Of a stretch of 64,000 nt of DNA, positions 45,061 through 53,690 are shown in pieces. Under the pieces are notes generated by a model. That model had not been told where the DNA came from and made no database searches. It saw nothing but the letters and a program-made list of their open reading frames with translations. The position numbers and the translations under genes are program-made. Location: positions 744,001 through 808,000 of the forward strand of contig SGBC01000001.1 in assembly GCA_004195045.1 (NCBI GenBank). Reading direction: 5' to 3'. Positions within the stretch are counted from its first letter, which is position 1; the number at the start of each line of letters is the position of its first letter. The stretch is from Candidatus Acididesulfobacter guangdongensis. Its GTDB lineage: Bacteria > SZUA-79 > Acidulodesulfobacterales > Acidulodesulfobacteraceae.

Positions 45061-45609
45061 ATGATACCGCCGAATCAAAAAAAAGTAGATGAACTTATTC
45101 AGCTTGACTTAGGATATATTCCGGATGTCAGCGTTGATGATTATAGCCTTACGATAAATGGTCTGGTAGATAACCCTTTAGTATTAACCTATCAAGATGT
45201 AGTGAATATGGCAAACGATAAAGTTATAGACGATTTTCATTGCGTTACTGGCTGGACTAAAGAATCTGCCGAATGGGAAGGCGTTTTATCAAAAAACATT
45301 GCCGCTATCGTTCATCCTGATAAAAATGCAAAGTATGTTCTGATAGGCTCTTACGATGGCTACACTACAAATGTAGGGATTGATTTTTTCGTTAAAGATA
45401 AATCGATACTTGCGATTAAGTACGGCGGAGAGACGTTGAGCCGAGAACACGGTTATCCGCTGCGATTAGTCATTTCCGATAAATATGCATATAAAAGCGC
45501 TAAGTGGGTTAAGGTTATTACGTTTTTAGATAAAGAAGAGCTTGGATACTGGGAAAAAAGAGGATATTCTAACGGCGCAGACCCATTCAAAGAAGAAAGA
45601 TATGCTTAG
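45061..45609 (+). CDS. Sulfite-oxidase-type molybdopterin-binding protein
   Basis: A 182-residue protein consisting only of the oxidoreductase molybdopterin-binding domain. DFHCVTGWTKESAEWEGV includes the Mo-coordinating Cys seen in sulfite oxidase and YedY/MsrP proteins; GGETLSREHGYPLRLV and SAKWVKVITFLDKEE follow. No Tat signal peptide is present, so it appears cytoplasmic unless the start is misplaced. The substrate is unknown; sulfite is one option, unproven. The 293-bp region upstream is AT-rich with a GATAT-repeat tract and no gene. Confidence 0.85.
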   Translation: MIPPNQKKVDELIQLDLGYIPDVSVDDYSLTINGLVDNPLVLTYQDVVNMANDKVIDDFHCVTGWTKESAEWEGVLSKNIAAIVHPDKNAKYVLIGSYDGYTTNVGIDFFVKDKSILAIKYGGETLSREHGYPLRLVISDKYAYKSAKWVKVITFLDKEELGYWEKRGYSNGADPFKEERYA

Positions 45610-45777
45610 CCGTTTAGCTGTTAGCTGGGTAATTCGTATAGTTGTTCCATAATCATAATCAAAAATATATATTCTAAAATAATCAACTATATAGAAAAGA
45701 AAAAATTAATAAAAAATGTTTATAATAATAAGATAAATAAAATAATAAGATAAATGATAGAATAATTGGGATATGAT

Positions 45778-46173
45778 TTATTTGTGTAATATAAATTCTT
45801 TCAAAACAGCGGCATTATTATTTATTTCGTCTTTAAGGCCGTACAATAAAGTTACGTTTTTGTTTCCGGTTTTTAACAGTCTTAATATTTCCGCAATGGG
45901 ATTAACCGAATCCTTATCTTTCTTGATCGAAAAATCGTGCGTGGCATTGTAGTATCCAGAAAGCTCTTCCAAATACATTGTTTTAAATTCGTTAAAATTT
46001 ATCGCCGAATCATGAAACGATTTTCTCAGTTCGTTAGAAGGGGCTATATCTTTAAACCAGAAATTTATTTTCGCCCTTTCTTTGCTCATACCTCTCGGCC
46101 ATAACCTGTCCACTAATATTCTTATACCGTCGTCATCGGACGGCTTGTCGTAAATTCTTTTTATATTCAGCAT
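45778..46173 (-). CDS. DUF488 family protein
   Basis: A 131-residue protein starting MLNIKRIYDKPSDDDGIRILVDRLWPRG, the diagnostic N-terminal block of DUF488; FKDIAPSNELRKSFHD and VTLLYGLKDEINNNA are also conserved. The central loop (YYNATHDFSIKKDKDSVN) is longer than usual. Function is unknown. The ribosome site GGAGG lies just upstream of the ATG. It is convergent with the Mo-protein gene. Confidence 0.88.
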   Translation of the reverse strand: MLNIKRIYDKPSDDDGIRILVDRLWPRGMSKERAKINFWFKDIAPSNELRKSFHDSAINFNEFKTMYLEELSGYYNATHDFSIKKDKDSVNPIAEILRLLKTGNKNVTLLYGLKDEINNNAAVLKEFILHK

Positions 46174-46308
46174 ATTTTTTCCTCCGCTATATGATATATG
46201 AATTAATTATATCTTAAAAAAAGTTAAAAATGTACCAAAATGCAAAATTTTAATGTATAATTAAATAAAAGAACAAAAATTTACTAATTTATTGAAGTTA
46301 CGAATAAA

Positions 46309-46827
46309 ATGACTGAAAACGAATTTAAAAACATTTTAAAAAACGGAGATTTTAAAGAGCGGTTTAATGCCGTAAGCATGGCAGATCCCGCTTATTTAAT
46401 TTATGCCGTAAATGATAAAGACGAAAACGTAAGATATAAAGTCGCCTCAAGAATACCCGCCGAAAATTTAACATCCCTAATAAACGACCCGTTTAAAGAA
46501 GTCCGTTTAATCGTCGCAAAAAGAATCGACCCAAAAGAGCTTCCAAAAATGATGAATGACAGATCTTTCTGGGTAAGACATGCGGCAGCCGAGAGAATAG
46601 ACGAATCTTTTCTGCCTTCGTTAATATATGATAAAGAACCAATAGTAAGAATTAAAGTTGCCGAAAGAATATCACCTGAATATTTAAAGGATATGATGCA
46701 TGACCCCGAAGCGCTTGTAAGAAAGGCGGTGTCGAAAAGAATCCCTAAAGAATATCTGCCTTTAATGAAAGACGACGAAAGCGAAAGCGTCAGAAATATC
46801 GTTGCCGAAAGGATGTCGAAGTTATAA
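46309..46827 (+). CDS. LRV (leucine-rich repeat variant) protein
   Basis: A 172-residue protein made of five 24-residue repeats and a sixth partial one. The repeats begin at VRYKVASRI, VRLIVAKRI, VRHAAAERI, VRIKVAERI, VRKAVSKRI and VRNIVAERM. This is the LRV repeat described from nitrogen-fixing Azotobacter, but the N-terminal Fe-S cysteine cluster of that protein is missing: the first 40 residues contain no Cys. It is probably a protein-interaction scaffold. The N-terminus MTENEFKNIL has an echo at 8737-8772. Confidence 0.8.
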   Translation: MTENEFKNILKNGDFKERFNAVSMADPAYLIYAVNDKDENVRYKVASRIPAENLTSLINDPFKEVRLIVAKRIDPKELPKMMNDRSFWVRHAAAERIDESFLPSLIYDKEPIVRIKVAERISPEYLKDMMHDPEALVRKAVSKRIPKEYLPLMKDDESESVRNIVAERMSKL

Positions 46828-46857
46828 AAAAAGTTCTCGTTATTTAATATTCTTTTT

Positions 46858-47103
46858 ACTTTTCAGGCTGCCGAGGTTTATTCGGGAATGAAGGGAAAAG
46901 AGGAAAGAAAAACTCGTGAAGTTATAGAAAGTTTTTATTTTTTAGATATAAATAAACAAATAGCCGAATTAACAGATACATATATAAATAAATACAGAAA
47001 GTTACATCAAATAGAGTTTGCAGATGCAATTATAGGAGCTTTGGCAAAAAATTACAATTTTAGATTATTTACATTAAATACAAAGAACTATCCCCATGCT
47101 TGA
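46858..47103 (+). pseudogene. PIN-domain (VapC-like) toxin remnant
   Basis: The frame reads FQAAEVYSGMKGKEERK, then QIEFADAIIGALAKNYNFRLFTLNTKNY, which is the C-terminal two-thirds of a PIN-domain toxin, including the conserved acidic residue in FADAIIG and the TLNTKNY end. The N-terminal part with the first catalytic Asp is missing; upstream is the LRV gene. No antitoxin gene is recognised. An ATG at 46888 could start a 71-residue product, but it would be incomplete. Confidence 0.6.
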
Positions 47104-47261
47104 CAAAGATGATTTCATATCCAAATAAAGAAATAACTCTGTAAAAGTTGGTTAAATCTGTAATAATGGCACCTGATTTATTCATTGATGTCATTGAAAG
47201 AACAAAACCAGCTTTCAGTAATCGCCAAAATAAATATGAATTGTGATTATAGGAGTAATGC

Positions 47262-47687
47262 ATGCCTTTAGATTTAAGCAGTTTGCAAAAAGCGGTTAAT
47301 TCGTTGGAACGGGCTGTTAAAGTCGCCGATAGGATTATCAAAGACAAAGACAGAGTTAATACGGATGAAGAAGAAGTGATACGCGCAGGGGTTATTCAAA
47401 ATTTTGAATTTACTTACGAGCTTTGCTGGAAATTTATGAAAAGATGGCTCAAAATAAATATAGGCTTAACTAATTTAGACGGGGCTACCAGGAGGGAACT
47501 TTTCCGCGAGGCTTATAAAAGCGGGCTCATCGAAGATGTAGAGAATTGGATGGAGTATCACGAAGCGCGAAACGAAACATTTCATGCGTATGGCGATGAT
47601 AAAGCAGAAGATGTACTTGAAGTTGCAAAAACCTTTTCAAAGGATGCAAAACGCCTATTTTTAAAATTAGAAGAAAAAAATGATTAA
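47262..47687 (+). CDS. HEPN-like nucleotidyltransferase partner (HI0074 family)
   Basis: A 141-residue all-helical protein of the nucleotidyltransferase substrate-binding (HI0074) family. NFEFTYELCWKFMKRWL is the conserved core helix and ARNETFHAYGD contains an Rx4H arrangement (RNETFH) as in HEPN RNases. Paired with the downstream nucleotidyltransferase (8-bp overlap), it forms a two-gene module of the MNT/HEPN toxin-antitoxin type. Ribosome site AGGAG. Confidence 0.85.
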   Translation: MPLDLSSLQKAVNSLERAVKVADRIIKDKDRVNTDEEEVIRAGVIQNFEFTYELCWKFMKRWLKINIGLTNLDGATRRELFREAYKSGLIEDVENWMEYHEARNETFHAYGDDKAEDVLEVAKTFSKDAKRLFLKLEEKND

Positions 47688-48003
47688 TGTTGCTGAGCAC
47701 GAATTAAAAACTATTCTTGATATATTAACTAAGCATGTGAATGAGTGCGAGGTTAGAGCTTTTGGCTCAAGGGTTACAGGAACGAATAAGGATAGTTCCG
47801 ATTTAGATTTAGTTGTTGTTTGCGACAAGAAATTAGAAATACGCCAAATAGGAAAACTAAGGGAAGCATTTGAAGAATCTTCTCTTAATTTTACTGTTGA
47901 TGTTTTGGACTGGCAAAGTATAACTAAAGAGTTTCAAAAAAATATAGAAAAATCTTTTTATGTTTTAAAAAAAGCAAATAAAAAAACAAATAATAATTGG
48001 TAA
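47680..48003 (+). CDS. Minimal nucleotidyltransferase (MNT) 1
   Basis: A 107-residue Pol-beta-like nucleotidyltransferase. AFGSRVTGTNKDSSDLDLVVV is the GSx-DxD active-site motif, and the third acidic residue is in FTVDVLDWQ. The family's antitoxins modify HEPN toxins with AMP. Its start overlaps the end of the HEPN-like gene. The last codons (KKANKKTNNNW) lie in a ~90-bp segment that is repeated at 49244-49332. Confidence 0.85.
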   Translation: MINVAEHELKTILDILTKHVNECEVRAFGSRVTGTNKDSSDLDLVVVCDKKLEIRQIGKLREAFEESSLNFTVDVLDWQSITKEFQKNIEKSFYVLKKANKKTNNNW

Positions 48004-48052
48004 TATTATAAAGTATACGATTTTGCCGATATTACGAGCGGCGCATAGTTTA
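47961..48052 (+). repeat. ~90-bp direct repeat, left copy
   Basis: This segment covers the 3' end of the first MNT gene plus a short downstream piece and recurs at 49244-49332 with small differences (roughly 85-90% identity by eye). The two copies bracket the second MNT/HEPN module. The downstream part resembles the piece before the HsdM remnant (FADIT versus FADVT). Confidence 0.7.
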
Positions 48053-48138
48053 CTATAAATATATCAGAGCAAAATAATTATGACAGATGAATGAAGAACT
48101 TATAAGAAAAGAAAAATAATTTATCGAAATAAATTAGC

Positions 48139-48159
48139 AATGTGCATTTTTTGCACATT
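48139..48159. promoter_or_regulatory. Hairpin or operator palindrome before the second MNT/HEPN module
   Basis: AATGTGCA (48139-48146) and TGCACATT (48152-48159) are perfect inverted repeats around five T. It could be the terminator of the first module or a binding site for autoregulation of the second one. The rest of the 48004-48370 spacer is AT-rich and contains a promoter at 48276-48303. Confidence 0.4.
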
Positions 48160-48275
48160 AATTCTGTCGTAAAATTTCATAGTAATTATTTGCAGTAACT
48201 GTAATTATTGTAATACATATTATTAAAAGATTAAAGAAATTAAATATTTTTATTTTAAATATTAATATTAAATTC

Positions 48276-48303
48276 TTGATATGCATTAATAGTATTATAT
48301 AAT
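48276..48303 (+). promoter_or_regulatory. Sigma-70-type promoter for the second MNT/HEPN module
   Basis: TTGATA (48276-48281), a 16-nt spacer and TATAAT (48298-48303), about 65 bp before the ATG at 48371. Confidence 0.5.
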
Positions 48304-48370
48304 ATTAAAAAAAGAAACTTTTATCTGAAAGCCAAATAATTAATGTTTTAATTAATTTTAAGTTAAATAT

Positions 48371-48673
48371 ATGAGATTAACCGATTATGAAATCAAAGCA
48401 ATTAAGGAAATATCCGCAAAAATTTTTGGCGACGATTCTATCGCATATATATTTGGTTCTAGGGTTGACGACGCAAAAAAAGGCGGAGATATAGATATAT
48501 ATATCGAAACGGATAAAAATGCGGATATTTTTGAAAATAAATTAAAATTTTTAGTCGAGCTTGAAAAAAAAATAGGCGAACGAAAAATAGATGTTGTCAT
48601 TAAGAGCGCAGATTCAGATGAAAATTTACCGATATATAAAATAGCTAAAACTCAGGGAGTATTGCTTAAATAA
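48371..48673 (+). CDS. Minimal nucleotidyltransferase (MNT) 2
   Basis: A 100-residue Pol-beta-type nucleotidyltransferase. YIFGSRVDDAKKGGDIDIYIE gives the GSR-DxD motif and KIDVVIK the third acidic residue. It is distinct in sequence from the MNT at 47680. The stop codon overlaps the HEPN start in TAATG, so the pair is translationally coupled. Gene order is MNT then HEPN, reversed relative to the first module. Predicted antitoxin component. Confidence 0.85.
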   Translation: MRLTDYEIKAIKEISAKIFGDDSIAYIFGSRVDDAKKGGDIDIYIETDKNADIFENKLKFLVELEKKIGERKIDVVIKSADSDENLPIYKIAKTQGVLLK

Positions 48674-49161
48674 TGAACGATGAATTAGACGTTGACCGTT
48701 TAAGACTTCTTAATTATGTGTATGAATGCGATAGACATATAATTAAAATAAAGCATGCTTTATCCAAAATGAAAAATTTTATGCCCTTGACCTTATCGGA
48801 TTTCGGTTCTTTATCCGAGGATGACAAGGAACATATCGATCAGCTAATATTTAGATATTCAAAATTGCAAGACTCAATGGGAGAAAAACTATTTCCTTCG
48901 ATATTAAAAAACCTAAAAGAAGATTATGAGCATAAACCATTGCGGGATATAATAGACAGACTTGAAAAATTAGAGATAATCGAAAGAGCTGATGATTGGG
49001 AAGAATTAAGAAAATCCAGAAATTTTTTGTCTCACGAATATTCCACGGAAGAAAATGAATTAGTGATAAATATTAATAATGTTTATGGAAAACTAGTTCC
49101 TAAAATTTTTTTAATTTACGAAAGAATCATATTATATATAGAGAATAATATAGTTAAATAA
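48673..49161 (+). CDS. HEPN-domain toxin-like protein
   Basis: A 162-residue helical protein. RKSRNFLSHEYS contains the Rx4H RNase motif (RNFLSH) of HEPN toxins. ADDWEELRKSRN is the typical preceding helix. With the overlapping MNT it resembles HepT/MntA-type modules. The whole module lies between two ~90-bp direct repeats. Confidence 0.82.
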   Translation: MNDELDVDRLRLLNYVYECDRHIIKIKHALSKMKNFMPLTLSDFGSLSEDDKEHIDQLIFRYSKLQDSMGEKLFPSILKNLKEDYEHKPLRDIIDRLEKLEIIERADDWEELRKSRNFLSHEYSTEENELVININNVYGKLVPKIFLIYERIILYIENNIVK

Positions 49162-49243
49162 TTATTGTATATTTTGACTTCTTTTTTTATCGCCACGATA
49201 TGTAATTTAAGGCTTTCTTCAATATCGTACAGCGTCTGCAAAA

Positions 49244-49332
49244 TGTTTTAAAGAAAGCAAATAAAAAGCAAATAATAATTGGTAATATTATAACGTATTA
49301 AATTTTGCCGATGTTACCAGCAGCATAGTTTA
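49244..49332 (+). repeat. ~90-bp direct repeat, right copy
   Basis: Right-hand partner of 47961-48052. It begins with a decayed copy of the end of the first MNT gene, frame-disrupted here, and runs into the HsdM remnant. The sequence 49162-49243 between the HEPN gene and this repeat shows nothing recognisable. Confidence 0.7.
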
Positions 49333-49662
49333 CCGATGAAGAAATTAATAAAATCGCTGGCACTCACCATGCTTTCAGGGTGAATTACCGCGGCTTTTAG
49401 TCACTCCAGCGTGTAAAGCGGGAAATATGCCGATATTGCAGGATTTTGCAAAGCGGCAAATCTTGAAGAAATAAAAAAACAGGGTTATATTTTAACGCCC
49501 GGCAGATACGTCGGCACTAAAGAAACGGAAGAAGACGACGAAGCATTCGAGGAAAAGATGGATCGGCTGACGGCAGAACTATCGAAACAAATGAAAGAAG
49601 AGAAAAGGCTGGACGAAGAAATAAAAACACAACTGTCTAAAATAGGATTAAATTTGGAATAA
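49297..49662 (+). pseudogene. Remnant of a type I restriction methylase (HsdM) C-terminus
   Basis: Short matches in shifting frames read FADVTSS, then FTDEEINKIAGTHHAF, then YADIAGFCKAANLEEIKKQG. They end with LTPGRYVGTKETEEDDEAFE and a helical tail to the stop at 49660-49662. This is the C-terminal end of HsdM proteins. At least one frameshift and the stop after YRGF near 49400 show it is inactive, and the methylase domain itself is gone. It directly precedes the RhuM-Fic gene, which often accompanies type I restriction loci. Confidence 0.75.
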
Positions 49663-49668
49663 GAATTT

Positions 49669-50661
49669 ATGGAAAATATTAAAAATGAAATAGCTATATA
49701 TCAGTCGGAAAGCGGGGCAATTGAGATAGAAATTGATTCAAAAAAAGAAACTCTTTTATTAACACAACAGCAAGTGGCCCAGCTTTTTAACGTTAAGAAA
49801 GCTGCAATTTCAAAGCATGTGAAAAATATATTTGACTCAGCTGAACTTGAAAAAGAATCAACTGTTTCCATTTTGGAAACAGTTCAAAAAGAAGGCGGCA
49901 GAAAAGTTATTAGAAAAATAGAATATTATAATCTAGATATAGTTTTATCTATTGGATACCGCGTTAATTCGGTTAATGCCACAAGATTTCGCCGGTGGGC
50001 AACTAAAACTTTAAAGGAATATATTTTTAAAGGTTATTCTATTGATAAGGAACGCATTGCGTCAAATTATAAACTATTCTTAAAAGCGTTAGACGATGTA
50101 AAAGCTCTTTTGCCGGAAAGCAGTAAGACAGATACGGTCAATATATTAGAACTCGTATCTATTTTTGCGGATACATGGTTTTCTTTAAATGCATACGATG
50201 CCGAAGAACTGCCAAAATCGGGGATTACGAAAAATCAGATAGAAATTACGGCAAATGAATTGAGAAATGCTCTGCAAGAACTAAAAAAGGAACTTATCAC
50301 CAAAAGCGAAGCTACCGATTTATTCGGTATCGAAAGGAAGGAAAAGAATATAGAAAATATTGTCGGAAACGTTTTTCAATCTTTCGGCGGAGAATATGTT
50401 TATTCGACCGTTGAAGAAAAGGCCTCAAATTTATTATATTTTTTCATAAAAAATCATCCTTTTATCGACGGCAACAAACGAAGCGCCGCATTTGCTTTTA
50501 TATGGTTTTTGCAAAAAGCAGGCTTGTTAAATATACAACGCTTAAGTCCAAATGTGCTAACGGCTCTTACATTGCTTATCGCCGAAAGCAATCCAAAAGA
50601 TAAAGACAGAATGATAGGCATTATTCTGCTGATTTTAAGAGGCAGCAGCGAAAAAAAATGA
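49669..50661 (+). CDS. RhuM-type protein with Fic domain
   Basis: A 330-residue protein. The N-terminal half has an HTH-like QVAQLFNVKKAAISKHVKNIF followed by YYNLDIVLSIGYRVNSVNATRFRRWA, diagnostic of the RhuM/virulence-protein family. The C-terminal half has the Fic motif HPFIDGNKRSAAFAF (about residues 260-274) for nucleotide transfer to proteins. The gene is intact, in contrast to its neighbours. In other genomes such proteins occur inside type I restriction operons, consistent with the HsdM remnant 6 bp upstream. Confidence 0.87.
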   Translation: MENIKNEIAIYQSESGAIEIEIDSKKETLLLTQQQVAQLFNVKKAAISKHVKNIFDSAELEKESTVSILETVQKEGGRKVIRKIEYYNLDIVLSIGYRVNSVNATRFRRWATKTLKEYIFKGYSIDKERIASNYKLFLKALDDVKALLPESSKTDTVNILELVSIFADTWFSLNAYDAEELPKSGITKNQIEITANELRNALQELKKELITKSEATDLFGIERKEKNIENIVGNVFQSFGGEYVYSTVEEKASNLLYFFIKNHPFIDGNKRSAAFAFIWFLQKAGLLNIQRLSPNVLTALTLLIAESNPKDKDRMIGIILLILRGSSEKK

Positions 50662-50762
50662 AATAAGTGCAAAAATATGCAAAAATAGAAATAGAAGCAG
50701 TTTCTTTTTAGAAGACATCACATATTAAAATAAAACTAATTAAATGATTAAATAGTGCGCTA

Positions 50763-51297
50763 ATGCGGGGTATTTTTATGTCGATAAAGACGGTTTTAAA
50801 AAATTTAAGAGCAGAATATACTAATATTAGAGATTTAGGTACGGCTTTTGAAAGATTAACGCTTAATTTTTTAAAGACGGATAATATATACAAAACTTTA
50901 TATAAAAATGTATGGATGTGGAAAGATTTTGTTCAATCACACTCTGAATTTGGTCTAAACGAGAAAGATGCCGGTATAGACCTTAACTTTCTTTTCCGGC
51001 TACTACAAATGCCGATAAATTGTTAGAAAATTTTAAAAGCGGCAAGACTGACATTAACGGTGGTAAAACCGTAATTTTTTCGACGTATCACAATCTCTTG
51101 ACGTAATTAAAAAAGCTCAGTCTAACGGATTGCCGGAATTCGATTTCGTAATTTGCGATGAAGCTCACAGAACTACCGGAGTTATTAACGGCGGAATAAA
51201 AGACGATTCTAATTTTGTGATGATACAAAATTTCCGTCGCATTTTATTTATTTGCTCGGTCATTTATAGAGTTTGTTTTCATAAGTTTAAAAATTAA
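50763..51297 (+). pseudogene. Degraded DEAH helicase of a restriction system
   Basis: The N-terminal 87 codons (50763-51026) read LGTAFERLTLNFLKTDNIYK and FGLNEKDAGIDL, typical of the nuclease domain of large restriction helicases. After a deletion, the frame from ~51000 gives KLLENFKSGKTDINGGKTVI and STYH before a stop. A second shift yields SLDVIKKAQSNG, then FDFVICDEAHRTTGVINGG with the DEAH box. The rest of the helicase is missing and the sequence ends at 51297, just before gmhB. Confidence 0.75.
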
Positions 51298-51317
51298 AAA
51301 ATAAAGAGGGCAGAATT

Positions 51318-51893
51318 TTGGAAAATAAAAAAAATAAATGCGTATTTTTAGATAGAGACGGGGTTTTAAATAAAGACATAGGCTATCTCAAATCTCCCGA
51401 CCAATTAATTATTCTTCCAGGGGTAATAGGAGCCTTAAAGAAACTTAAAGATGCAGGATTTTTACTAATTATAGTAACCAATCAATCAGGAATTGCAAAA
51501 GGTTTTTTTTATGAAGACGATCTGAAAAAAGTGCATAATGCGCTTTTAACAATTTTTAAGAAAGATAATATTTATATTGACGATATATTTTATTGCCCTC
51601 ATCATAAAGACGGGATAGCTGAACCTTACAATATATCTTGCGATTGCCGCAAGCCTAATACAAAAATGATAAAAGACAGCGCAATTAAATATAATATAGA
51701 TTTAAGCAAATCTTACTTAGTCGGAGATAAAGATACCGATATTCAGCTCGCAATTAACGCAGGTCTTAAATCTTTTTGCGTGGAAAATGATATGTATGAA
51801 TATGACAAGAATGTAGTTCCAGACTATTTTGTCGGCAATTTAGCGGAGGCTGCGGAGATAATTATTGAGATTTCAAATTCAAATGTGCAATGA
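51318..51893 (+). CDS. gmhB: D-glycero-D-manno-heptose 1,7-bisphosphate phosphatase GmhB
   Basis: A 191-residue HAD-IIIA phosphatase. FLDRDGVLNKDIGYL is motif I, IIVTNQSGIAKG motif II, and LVGDKDTDIQLAINAG motifs III/IV. The zinc-binding residues are in CPHHKDG and CDCRKP, specific to GmhB and histidinol-phosphatase relatives. It provides heptose for the LPS core. The start codon is TTG with GAGGG upstream. Confidence 0.88.
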   Translation: MENKKNKCVFLDRDGVLNKDIGYLKSPDQLIILPGVIGALKKLKDAGFLLIIVTNQSGIAKGFFYEDDLKKVHNALLTIFKKDNIYIDDIFYCPHHKDGIAEPYNISCDCRKPNTKMIKDSAIKYNIDLSKSYLVGDKDTDIQLAINAGLKSFCVENDMYEYDKNVVPDYFVGNLAEAAEIIIEISNSNVQ

Positions 51894-52020
51894 TATTACT
51901 AAGCAACTTTCCGCAGATACAATGCAATAAATATAACATATTAAAATATTAAATAAAAATTTAATATTACTGTTTTTATTTTTTATTATAATAGAAATTA
52001 AATCGGAGCCTGTCCTTAAT

Positions 52021-53454
52021 ATGTCAATTTTATACATTTATCTTTGGTTGTCAACGACCATGCCTGTTTTAATCATAATTTTACTTGTCATTAATATTTA
52101 TTTTATTTTTTTTAAAAGTAAAAAAAACGAAAAAGACATTGAAGAAAATATTAAGATGTCAAACAGGTCGTTATCGGCGCTTTCCGAAGTAAATACAAAT
52201 TTGCTAAGATTAAAAGATACGGTTGAAAAATCCGACTCAAATATCAGAAATGAGATAAAAACAGAGTTTAAAAACAGCCGCGATGAAACCTTATCTTTAT
52301 TAGCAAAAATAAGAGAGGAACTTGCTAATTCTTTTAAGGGTTCAAGGGAAGAACTTTCCAGCTCATTTAAAAATTCAAACGATGCAGTTTTGAATTTTTT
52401 AAATATGACAGGCGAAAAACTTGAGCAGATGAGAAAAACAGTTGAAATCAGCGTAAAAAATCTGCAGGACGAAAATACAAAAAAATTAGATGAAATGCGT
52501 GCGACGGTTGATGAAAAACTGCACGCCACTTTAGAAAAAAGATTGGCTGAATCATTCAGTCAGGTCTCTGAAAGATTAGAATCCGTGCACAAAGGTTTAG
52601 GAGAAATGCAAACGCTTGCCGCAGGGGTAGGCGATTTAAAAAAAGTTCTGTCAAATGTCAAAACAAGAGGAATATTAGGAGAAGTTCAGCTTGAAAATTT
52701 ATTAAATGATATTTTATCGACGGGACATTTTGAAAAACAGTTCGATATTACCAAAAATGGTCTAAAGCAGAGGGTTGATTTTGCAATAAAAATTCCGCAG
52801 GATAATAATTTTAATTCTTATAATTATTTACCGGTTGATTCAAAATTTCCCATAGAAGCGTATCTGTTTCTTCTGAATGCCTACGAAACAGGTGATAAAA
52901 GCGAGATAGAAAAAGCATCCAACGGTTTAAAAAGCGTAATAAAAAAGCATGCGGCAGATATCAAGAATAAATATATTTCTCCGCCGCAAACTACTGATTA
53001 CGCAATAATGTTTTTGCCTACGGAAGGTCTTTATGCTGAAATTTCGAGACAGCAAGATCTCATAGAAAGTCTTTACAGAACTCACAAGATAATTATTGCC
53101 GGACCTAATACATTGGTCTCTATTTTAAGCAGTTTTTTAATGGTTTTCAGAGCTATTAATATCGAAAAACATGCAGGCGAGGTTCAAAATGTGCTTTCGG
53201 CAGTTAAAACAGAATTCAATAAATTTGGCGATATATTAAAGAATGCTCAAGATAAAATCAATAAGGCAAGCGACGATATAGATAAGTTAATCGGAACAAG
53301 AACGAGAAAGATGCAGTCTGTTTTAAAAAATATTCATGAACTTCCTGAAAAAGAAGCTGCGAATATATTAGATGTTCAGGCAAACACCGCTGCAGACACT
53401 GATACAACGGATGCAGAGGTAGAAGAGCAGGTTAATCAAGAAAAAAGTATTTAA
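52021..53454 (+). CDS. rmuC: DNA recombination protein RmuC
   Basis: A 477-residue protein with an N-terminal membrane helix (residues ~12-32), a long coiled coil (~40-200) and the RmuC nuclease-like domain: LKKVLSNVKTRGILGEVQLENLL, then YLPVDSKFPIEAY. MFLPTEGLYAE and AGPNTLVSILSSFL are also family motifs. RmuC limits inversion at short inverted repeats. The C-terminal ~30 residues are acidic and Thr/Asp-rich, and the final 35 nt are duplicated downstream. Confidence 0.92.
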   Translation: MSILYIYLWLSTTMPVLIIILLVINIYFIFFKSKKNEKDIEENIKMSNRSLSALSEVNTNLLRLKDTVEKSDSNIRNEIKTEFKNSRDETLSLLAKIREELANSFKGSREELSSSFKNSNDAVLNFLNMTGEKLEQMRKTVEISVKNLQDENTKKLDEMRATVDEKLHATLEKRLAESFSQVSERLESVHKGLGEMQTLAAGVGDLKKVLSNVKTRGILGEVQLENLLNDILSTGHFEKQFDITKNGLKQRVDFAIKIPQDNNFNSYNYLPVDSKFPIEAYLFLLNAYETGDKSEIEKASNGLKSVIKKHAADIKNKYISPPQTTDYAIMFLPTEGLYAEISRQQDLIESLYRTHKIIIAGPNTLVSILSSFLMVFRAINIEKHAGEVQNVLSAVKTEFNKFGDILKNAQDKINKASDDIDKLIGTRTRKMQSVLKNIHELPEKEAANILDVQANTAADTDTTDAEVEEQVNQEKSI

Positions 53455-53530
53455 ATGGGTTGAAAAACTCCATCATAATTTTGGATTTATATGAAGAAGA
53501 GCAGGTTAATCAAGAAAAAAGTATTTAAAT
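53422..53530 (+). repeat. 35-bp direct repeat at the rmuC 3' end
   Basis: The last 32 coding nucleotides and the stop of rmuC (53422-53456) are repeated exactly at 53496-53530, 74 bp downstream. This looks like a recent local duplication. Confidence 0.8.
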
Positions 53531-53562
53531 ATTGAGAATAGTTGCTGTTGTGTTATTTTTCC

Positions 53563-53591
53563 TTGACTTTGCAAAATTTATATGGCAAAAT
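53563..53591 (+). promoter_or_regulatory. Candidate promoter of rpsT
   Basis: TTGACT (53563-53568) is followed after 17 nt by CAAAAT (53586-53591), a weak -10. The location, 100 bp before rpsT and after the rmuC duplication, is sensible for an independent ribosomal-protein promoter. Confidence 0.4.
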
Positions 53592-53690
53592 TTCTTAGTT
53601 GTTGATACAATAATGTAAATAGAAATAGATAGTTTTTTAATAAAATAAATAAAGTAAATACAAAAATAAAATAGGGAGTCAACAAAATTT

